64,000 bases of DNA, from assembly GCA_947501475.1 (NCBI GenBank), contig CANMWA010000004.1, positions 62,001 to 126,000 of the forward strand, written 5' to 3'. The DNA comes from an uncultured Aquimarina sp. (GTDB lineage: Bacteria; Bacteroidota; Bacteroidia; Flavobacteriales; Flavobacteriaceae). A program made the position numbers and the translations under genes. How positions within the stretch are numbered: the first letter of the stretch is position 1; each line of letters begins with the position of its first letter. Below, piece by piece: positions 63,320 through 64,000 of this stretch. The notes under the pieces are model-generated. The model was not told the DNA's origin. It worked only from the letters and a program-made list of their open reading frames with translations, and did no database searches.

Positions 63320-64000
63320 TTAATTTTTGATCAAAGAATAGGTATATATTCTTGGATTGCTAAAATCAAGAACAATAGTATAATTACCTGCTACATTAAC
63401 AGGGATATTGTTATCTCCTTCAGTGCTTAATATTCCAAGAGCACCTCCGTAATTTATGTCCCAAGAATCGTTTGCTCTAAACTTTAGTTCACCTACGGTC
63501 AAGTCTAAAGTTGTAGACCAGGTTTTTGCATCTGGGTCATATACAAGATCATGATCTTGATCTGGTCCTGCTTCTGGTGGAGCAAAACCTTTTGGAGTAG
63601 ATGAGCCAGTAACAGCCCAATCTGTGTCAGTGAATGAATATGTTAAGGCATCTAGATCAACATTAACTCTATAATATCCAGATGTTGCAACTGGTAAATC
63701 ACTTTCTGCACCGCCATCACTTAGTTTACCTTCATTAGTTCCATCAATTCCATAATCTGTAAATGCACCCCATTCTGGACCTTCTATGATCTTAAGTTTA
63801 GAGTCATCGTTTGCAAAATAAATGTACCCTTCATAATCTGTATCTTCAGCTTCTAACGCAGCAATTGTTGGTGTATTTGGATCTGCTGGATCCCAATCGT
63901 TTCCGTAACCACTTGCGTTTGCATAACTACCAGGTAACCACAGTCTATTTTGTAAAACAATAAGTACAAAATATGGGGTAGTAGTTAATTTTATTGTTTC
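63320..64000 (-). CDS. SusE/SusF-like outer-membrane starch-binding protein (5' end outside window)
   Basis: The last 226 residues of a larger protein are present; the frame is open through the right edge. Two tandem SusE/F-type starch-binding domains are visible: RLWLPGSYANASGYGNDWDP with YEGYIYFANDDSKLKI, and TWSTTLDLTVGELKFRANDSW with GNNIP-like and GNYTIVLDFSNPRIYTYSLIKN at the C-terminus. These lipoproteins bind starch at the cell surface beside SusC/SusD. The rest of the locus (SusC, SusD, regulator) is expected to the right of the window. Confidence 0.82.
   Translation of the reverse strand, partial: ETIKLTTTPYFVLIVLQNRLWLPGSYANASGYGNDWDPADPNTPTIAALEAEDTDYEGYIYFANDDSKLKIIEGPEWGAFTDYGIDGTNEGKLSDGGAESDLPVATSGYYRVNVDLDALTYSFTDTDWAVTGSSTPKGFAPPEAGPDQDHDLVYDPDAKTWSTTLDLTVGELKFRANDSWDINYGGALGILSTEGDNNIPVNVAGNYTIVLDFSNPRIYTYSLIKN

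Noticed and set aside
1..64000. tRNA, rRNA, insertion sequences, phage genes, CRISPR
   Set aside because: No cloverleaf with anticodon arm, no transposase motif and no terminal repeats were recognised by eye; a scan with tRNA and IS models would be decisive.

Overview
The window is AT-rich chromosomal DNA of a marine-type member of the Bacteroidetes, most likely a flavobacterium (family Flavobacteriaceae; the genus cannot be fixed from sequence alone). Supporting signs are a TonB receptor with an STN domain and an ECF sigma/FecR pair, a Por (type IX) secretion C-terminal sorting domain, SusE/F-like and starch-degrading proteins, the bacillithiol-associated protein YtxJ, many short lipoproteins, start codons without Shine-Dalgarno sequences, and -7 boxes of the Bacteroidetes form TAnnTTTG. 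No rRNA, tRNA, CRISPR array, insertion sequence or phage gene was recognised.

Left part (1-28 kb): mixed housekeeping and accessory genes. In order these are a cut-off TetR regulator with its palindrome, ClpB, YtxJ, a truncated haemoglobin with a small membrane protein behind a Crp/Fnr-type box, a TonB receptor with FecR and a divergent ECF sigma factor, a Crp-type regulator, fumarylacetoacetase, glyA, a seven-repeat lipoprotein, two small genes each broken by an in-frame stop, lspA, dihydrolipoyl dehydrogenase, a LytS/LytTR-type two-component pair and a membrane-anchored lipase-like hydrolase.

Middle part (28-51 kb): a cobalamin riboswitch precedes the B12-independent methionine synthase metE. 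A six-unit 21-bp tandem array lies between metE and an MsbA-like exporter. A lipoprotein with a complete subclass B1 metallo-beta-lactamase active site comes next, followed by a NYN-domain protein, a DEAD-type helicase, pabB, tilS, a DsbD-type reductase, a TetR/SDR pair with two matching operators, two exported peptidase/esterase-type enzymes and a TPR sensor kinase.

Right part (51.6-64 kb, all minus strand): the most interesting region. A 70-residue precursor with a double-glycine leader and four cysteines heads a cluster that continues with a DxD glycosyltransferase-like protein (DUF6734-like), a membrane VKOR-thioredoxin fusion carrying a degenerate C39 domain, a C39-peptidase ABC exporter and an HlyD adaptor. 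Together they look like a complete system to make, oxidise, possibly glycosylate, cleave and export a disulfide-bonded peptide. A hairpin with a U-run separates the precursor from the maturation genes. A conserved element upstream of the precursor recurs upstream of the neighbouring secreted GH13 amylase, which suggests that the peptide and starch use share control. The window ends inside a SusE/F-like gene of a starch-utilisation locus.
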